Below are positions 59,108 through 64,000 of a stretch of DNA of 64,000 nucleotides, in pieces; within the stretch, counting starts at the first letter, position 1; every line of letters begins with the position of its first letter. Position numbers and translations under genes: made by a program. The notes beneath the pieces were generated by a model, which saw nothing but the letters and a program-made list of their open reading frames with translations, made no database searches and had not been told where the DNA came from. The DNA comes from Coptis chinensis (Eukaryota; Streptophyta; Magnoliopsida; Ranunculales; Ranunculaceae): contig CM027380.1 in NCBI GenBank assembly GCA_015680905.1, positions 33,224,001 through 33,288,000 on the forward strand, written 5' to 3'.

Positions 59108-60945
59108 ATGTCGCATCCGACATTTGATCAAATGCTAATGTCGGAGGAGCAATCTAGCGAGCATGAGCATGAGCATGAGCATGAGCATGAGCCTAAGCCT
59201 GAGCCTGAGCCTGAGCCTAAGCCTGAGGGTGAGATTTTTAATATTTGAAAGTTTTATCACTCTAGTTTATTTTATTTCTTATGTATGTGTATAATTAACA
59301 ATCTATTATATTGTTATGTAGCCCCACCTCCTGTGAGAATAGAAGTTCATTTCAATGTTGATGGGAAGGCGGTTGGACCAAATGCAGTGAAATATGCTTC
59401 ACGACTAGGGAAACTTACAAGGCAACATTGTCCTCCACACTACTCTGAATGGACCCTTGTTCCTGTTGAAGCGATAAATCTTTTGTGGAATGGTATCTTG
59501 GTGAGTATGTCTTTCATTCGAAATTGCTTGTTTTGCTTCAACAGTGTAGAGTGATGTCCTCCACACTATAGATATATATGGCTGATTTCTGAATTTGTTT
59601 TGGTAGAGTTGGTTCGATGTCCCAGTAGAATATCGAAGCCAACAACAACACAAAGCAAATAACATGTGGAGGAATTGGAAGTCTAGTCTTCGGAAGCATT
59701 GTGACCAATATGATACAATCCTAGAGAGAAAGCGGAATCGTAAAAGTGGTGTGAAGAAAGAAGAGTGGGATCTATTTGTTGACATGGAGTCAACTGAGCT
59801 CGCATGCCTTCGTTGTTGAAAGGGGAAAGAAAACAGAGAAATGATGAAGAATCCACACACACGACGGTAAAGAGGATCGCAAGGACTATAGAAGAAATGG
59901 TAAGTTATAATCAAATACTACTATGAATCCTTAAGGATGATCAATAAGGTATACAAAAAATGCTTTAGCCCATTCTTTTTCTTTTGTTATTTCTTAGTCA
60001 TAAATAAGCAAATTGCTTGTTTTGCTTGTCTACCATCCTTTTGTCTTTCTTTTAGTTAGGTAAGATCCAAGTTTTAACAATTAAACATATAGGTCACAGT
60101 TGTGGATATTAGGACATGTGCCTCTAGATGTTCTCCTTCATTCTCTAGTCGACAGATGCACTTAGATTCTGTGAGAGGTAAATATGAGAAGAGGTCCTTA
60201 TATGGGAGGTCCTTATATGGAAGATGCTTGATTAGTAAACTAAAGCAAAGTAAAATATTCACTCGCTAAGTTTTGATTAAACTACGGGTATTCTATGATC
60301 AGTTGTAGTAAGTGTTGTTGTGGAACAATTTGTGTTTTATTTTATCTTACTAAATTTCTATTCGCAGAAGGATGCATTTTTGTATGAGCTATAGAACTAA
60401 TAGCTCTTATTCAGGTGACTAAAGGGATGATATATTCTTATTCATAGGTTGCTAATGATCCTGCTAATCCCCCCTCTCGAACTGATATATTCGTGGTGAC
60501 TCATACTAGAAAGAATGGAACATTTGTTTCAGAGGAAGTCAGACAAAAAATGGTATGAAATATATATTTACTATTCTTATAGTCAAGAGAAGTAAGTTTA
60601 ACTGATTTTACTTTTGTTCTCACTTTACAAATAAAAATCAATGAAATTGTTGCTCGTGACCCGAGTAGCAAACACAAGAATTTGGACCATGACCCTGTTG
60701 CAGAGGTGTGTTTCTTGTTTAATATATACTTTTTATATATTAATTTTACAATTATTCTTCTAAAATTAATCCCAATGTGGGTAAAAATGAGTTTGTAGGT
60801 CTTTGGAAAGGATGGAAGGGTCGAAAGTACTAGGCTTGGGTAGTGGTGTCTCCAAGACCACTCTTATGGTTGCAGCTCCTTATAAAAGGAAAGAGAAGAA
60901 GCGGAAAGATCAAAGGTGGAATTCCAAAGCCAAATAGATGATTTG
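59108..60945 (+). pseudogene. TNPA-like second gene of the CACTA element (Transposase_24-type), broken
   Basis: Exon 1 (59108-59228) MSHPTFDQMLMSEEQSS plus a His/Glu then Pro/Glu repeat. Exon 2 (59322-59500) starts APPPVRIEVHFNVDGKAVG and contains ASRLGKLTRQHCPPHYSEW, phase kept across the junction. Exon 3 (59607-59899) WFDVPVEYRSQQQ, KWKSSLRKHC-like, with stops near 59816. Exon 4 (60448-60552) PANPPSRTDIFVVTHTRKNG. Further exons carry NEIVARDPSSKHKNLDHD and VFGKDGRVESTRLG, then a shifted tail. The PPSR...THTRKNG and FGKDGR...LG blocks are typical of the Ptta/En/Spm plant transposase family, which binds subterminal repeats. Confidence 0.8.
59160..59229 (+). repeat. GAGCAT/GAGCCT hexanucleotide coding repeat
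   Basis: About five GAGCAT then five GAGCCT/AAGCCT units encode (EH)n(EP/KP)n in exon 1 of the TNPA-like gene. In-frame expansion. Confidence 0.9.
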
Positions 60946-60970
60946 AAGCAAAGGTGATTGATGGGAAAAG

Positions 60971-61200
60971 GACACAAATGGAGATCTGATCCACAAGTGA
61001 ATGCAATGTTTCGAATGCAAGGAATTAATGAGGGAGCACCAACGTGAATCTCTACGAACTCTCCATCGATCGTATTTGGTTAAAATTAGTGTACCATTTT
61101 AACTTGTAAATTGCAAATCGTAAAGATGCTATCACTACATAATCCTATATGAATAATTGGCTTACCGTTAATTATAGTTGGTTGCACATAGCTCAATTCA
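60971..61200. other. Downstream spacer of the CACTA genes
   Basis: AT-rich, non-coding; no CACTA right terminus found. Confidence 0.3.
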
Positions 61201-62110
61201 TCTCTTCTTCTTTGTTGTGTTCCCTATCACCTCAGCCCAAGTGCTTTTAGTGATATTACTTTTACTTTTAGTCTTTGTTGTGTTCCCTTACACATAGCTC
61301 ATTCGGGTAGGGTAGGCGGGAGACCAAACCACCATTCCACGTCGTCGTTGGCTGGATGAGACTTTCGCCCCAAATTCCATCGCCGCGGGCTATCCGGTTC
61401 AAGTGACCCCGAAGGGCTATTCTGTTTGAGTCATATCCGTGTGCAAAAAAATCCTTGTTCCTCTTCTTCGAGCCATGGCTGATTCGATAGCCTGAGAAAG
61501 ATTGACCACGATTGTAGTGGATTAGGCTAAAACCGGATGTTAGGTCTCGTCTGAGTCATTCCCCGTGGTGTATAAGTCAAGCCTTGCATGCCCTCCACTG
61601 CTGTCATCTCTAACGTTGCTGTAAAAGTGGAGTCTTGGTCATCCTCCACTGCTAGAAGTTCTTCAGCATGGTTTAGAACAAGGTCTAAAACCTCCTTGAT
61701 CTTATGGCCTTCTTGGTTTGTCCACCTCTCATCAGCTCCGACTTCTTTAAGCTCGAGTCTTCTCCTGAATCTCTCCAGCATGGTTTAGAACAAGGTCTAA
61801 AGCTAGTCCATACTTCTTTACCGTTATTGTTTCAACTAGGGCATATGGAGCAGCAGCTTTATATTATTCGGTGCTTGATCTTAGGGAGATAATTACTTCT
61901 CTTTTTTTGGGAAGAAACCGGCTCAAATGCACGATATCGCCTTGGTTGATGGAGGAAGTTGTCACATTCCCGGTTACTAGCAGAAAGACATCAAGGACTT
62001 GAAAAGCAATATATCTTTCTAAGTGGTGTTGTAAATCCAAAATCTTTGAACTTGCAGTAGCTTTTTATTGCCTGCTAGGGGTCGTAGTGCGCTTGTTAAG
62101 AACTGGTTGG
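61200..62110. other. Second mitochondrion-like block
   Basis: Composition resembles 50.7-54.5 kb (GCCGCGGGC, TTCGCCCCAAATTCC, CCCGAAGGGC). A minus frame at 61527-61781 (84 aa, starts MLERFRRRLELKEVGADERW) is open but unrecognised. A 25-bp direct repeat containing AGCATGGTTTAGAACAAGGT occurs at about 61665 and 61778. Confidence 0.3.
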
Positions 62111-62704
62111 TTTTACGTGGACCCAAAACAAAATATAAAGTAAACCTGCAAAGTAACTATTACCTAGGAACATAAATGATCCAGTTGGTTAGTTTGATAC
62201 CTTTTCGTAAACCTCGATTGGAACTGATTTAGGGTGAATAGAGACAAATAAGCCACAACTCTAAGGTTGTACTTGTGAATTGAGGTCAGTGATGCGATAG
62301 AGTAATATCAGGAACTCTTAAAACTGAATGCTATCAAAAACGAAAAGAGCTTCAGATGACAGTCTTTTTAAAATTATAAAATGTACTTCATCCTTTTTTC
62401 CTAGCTTGATGAAAGAACAATATTTTTATGTTGTTTTAACATAGATAATAACAACCAATCAACCAACCACTAATTCTAGCCGACTAATATTTTTAGTAAT
62501 GCTTGCTTTTTCTACGTTATCCTTTACCAAAGTCTAAAGTACTTAAAAGATTTTGTAACTAACGGTAGCTGTTTCTAGTTAATCCAATGGTTGGTTTGAA
62601 GTTTTGAACTTCTTAGATTGGACTTTGTCAGCAGTAAGTTTAACTGCGCTTCCGCGCTGGTATAAATTACATTTAGTCATTTACCGACAAAATCTTGACC
62701 ATGA
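62111..62704. other. Intergenic DNA, no gene
   Basis: AT-rich, only random short ORFs. Confidence 0.4.
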
Positions 62705-62712
62705 CTCATGCC

Positions 62713-63411
62713 TAGGGCTGGTCATGAGACTCGGTGCTCGTGAGTAACTCGGTGCTCGGCTCGTTTTGAGATCGGCTCGTGCTCGCTCATGAAATAATAT
62801 GAATCAAATATGAGCTTAGTTTTAGGCTCGTTTCGAGTTCGAGTTCGTTTTGAGCTTAGTGTTGCTGTGGAACTCAATCCAGCTGTCTTTCTTTATGAAG
62901 GCAGCTTTCCTCATTCGCCCCAGTTCGAGATTGTGGATCGGAAGCTGCAGCCTTTTGTTTCAGACTTTCCTATAGATTCAGCTGGAATAAAAACCTTCCT
63001 TCGAGCGTGTTCTAAGGGCATGGCTCTCCCACATCTTATTCAACAACTTCTTTTGGAGAGGAAGTCAGTAATAGCTTTTGGATGTTGATGGTAGTTTGGA
63101 TTCGCTTCTTACATTGTGAAAACTGAAATATGAAATGTAATGTTTTTTTTGGATTTTTTGAGTAAATATGCTACTGTTTCCAGATGCAAGCTCACGAGCT
63201 AGTTTCGAGCTCGAGCTTCAATCGAGCTCGTTTTGTAAAATGAGTCGAGCCGAGTCGAGCTCGAGCTAATCGTAATTCAAAACGAGTCGAGTTTGAGCAC
63301 AAAGTAGAGCTCGACCTTGAGTTTGAGCTCGGCTCGAACTCGACTCGAAAACTCACGAGCCGAATCTGAGCATGCCAATACTCGGCTCGCTCGACTCGAT
63401 GACCACCCCTA
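62713..63411. mobile_element. hAT-type non-autonomous element carrying a captured gene fragment (699 bp)
   Basis: Ends TAGGGCTGGTCAT and, on minus, TAGGGGTGGTCAT form terminal inverted repeats with one mismatch. Both are flanked by the perfect 8-bp duplication CTCATGCC (62705-62712 and 63412-63419). Subterminal regions are dense in GCTCG/CGAGC motifs (GAGTCGAGC, CTCGGCTCG). The middle, about 62855-63180, lacks these motifs and is coding-like. Confidence 0.95.
62855..63088 (+). pseudogene. Captured C-terminal exon of an unidentified host gene
   Basis: A continuous frame of about 75 codons, from AVELNPAVFLYEGSFPHS through FEIVDRKLQPFVSDFPID and SAGIKTFLRACSKGMALPH to a natural-looking end SVIAFGC and TGA. 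It is followed by UTR-like AT-rich sequence. Composition and residue pattern are those of a conserved protein, but I cannot name it. It is uninterrupted, so capture is fairly recent. An upstream in-frame ATG at 62810 would fuse it to terminal-repeat sequence. Confidence 0.6.
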
Positions 63412-63419
63412 CTCATGCC

Positions 63420-64000
63420 TCGGTGCGCTATCAACTAAGTCAACCATACCAAACGATTGTTTTATTTTAAGTCTAACACGATATGTTGCCCATCTTCGCC
63501 TATCAAACAAAATTCTTATATAACACACACAACTCTTTGTTGGTAGATCAGATGCGACCAACATCATCTATTTACATCTTTGTTGGTACTTGGCGGTCTC
63601 TTATATCATTCAACCGCCAAAAGATAGGGTTGGTTGAAATGAGGATCGGATCTTATCAAGCACGATGCCATCTTATTATACTCGAGCTAGCATTCAATAA
63701 GACTTATTTATGTTATCCGCTTAAGATTTTGAGATGAAAATCTAAGTTGTAGTATATTGTATATATATAACATAAAGATACAAGTGTGAGAAGATAATAG
63801 AACAGCCAATAAAATAGTAGGACTAGGAAGAAATAAACAAGAGAAAGGAATATAAATTGTGCATCTAGAATACGAGGACATGATCTTAGCAAATTCCTTG
63901 GTATTAGACTATTAAATCTTGTAAGATGGAACCGTGATAGTACAATATGGTTTCTTTTCTTCTTTTTTAGCTTTGAGCAATGCCAAATGAAATAATGAAG
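63420..64000. other. Intergenic DNA to window end, no gene
   Basis: AT-rich; short ORFs only. Confidence 0.4.

Larger units (their letters stand above)
49295..60970 (+). mobile_element. CACTA (En/Spm-like) transposon, 5' end to second gene; 3' end not found
   Basis: Begins CACTACACCAAATTGGCC with inverted ACGACGG/CCGTCG-type subterminal motifs, followed by a leader-like region with a GA microsatellite (49519-49541). It continues to a TNP2-like transposase and a TNPA-like gene in the order of autonomous CACTA elements. No GGTGTAGTG right terminus is present before the window end, so the 3' end is lost or beyond. The 50.7-54.5 kb segment looks foreign (see there). Right limit given is the end of TNPA-like homology. 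Confidence 0.75.

Noticed and set aside
61527..61781. 84-aa minus ORF as a gag fragment
   Set aside because: Charged helix-rich sequence, but no zinc knuckle or recognisable capsid motif, and context looks organellar.

Overview
The window is nuclear DNA of a flowering plant, most likely a eudicot. The signs are genes with GT-AG introns, a plant RMD5-type ubiquitin ligase subunit, FAR1/MuDR, CACTA, hAT and LTR elements with plant primer-binding sites, and AT-rich intergenic DNA. I cannot name the species. Only one gene looks intact: an RMD5/RMND5 homologue (369-1523, minus) with a 5' UTR intron. Nearly everything else is mobile elements, their decayed genes, or broken host genes.

Layout. 0-3.2 kb: RMD5, with an antisense PR-10-like fragment inside its 5' UTR intron. 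3.2-13 kb: few genes; a possible small spliced minus-strand gene carries a 2.3 kb LTR retrotransposon (306-bp LTRs, TSD GATAT) in its first intron. 13-15.1 kb: two related poly(A)-tailed retrocopies in opposite orientation. 15.5-16.6 kb: a plant-specific gene broken by several single-base indels. 16.9-21.4 kb: a complete FAR1/FRS-type Mutator-like element (9-bp TSD). It contains a broken transposase, a nested poly(A) retroposon (12-bp TSD) and a tRNA-like sequence. 24.2-27.6 kb: probable solo LTR of about 3.3 kb. 30.3 kb: an isolated CACTA terminus. 30.9-33.4 kb: a 137-bp tandem array, an F-box pseudogene, and a 320-bp hAT-type MITE (8-bp TSD). 33.7-36.7 kb: a non-coding LTR element (LARD-like, TSD GTGAC).

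37-49.3 kb is the most distinctive region. A MuDR-type transposase gene on plus faces two tandem Ulp1/SENP-like protease genes on minus, the gene content of a Ulp1-carrying (Kaonashi-like) MULE. Nearly every intron and spacer sampled is packed with short near-perfect palindromes of the TATGAACAAT/ATTGTTCATA type, in clusters whose spacers differ from cluster to cluster. The array stops exactly where a CACTA element begins.

49.3-61 kb: a decayed CACTA (En/Spm) element with 5' terminus, TNP2-like transposase and TNPA-like second gene. About 3.8 kb of more GC-balanced, mitochondrion-like DNA lies between terminus and transposase. 62.7-63.4 kb: a hAT-type element with a perfect 8-bp TSD that has captured the end of a host gene.

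The window therefore reads as layered insertions, with several events resolved to the base by target-site duplications. Functions are assigned by recognising protein motifs; no database was searched.
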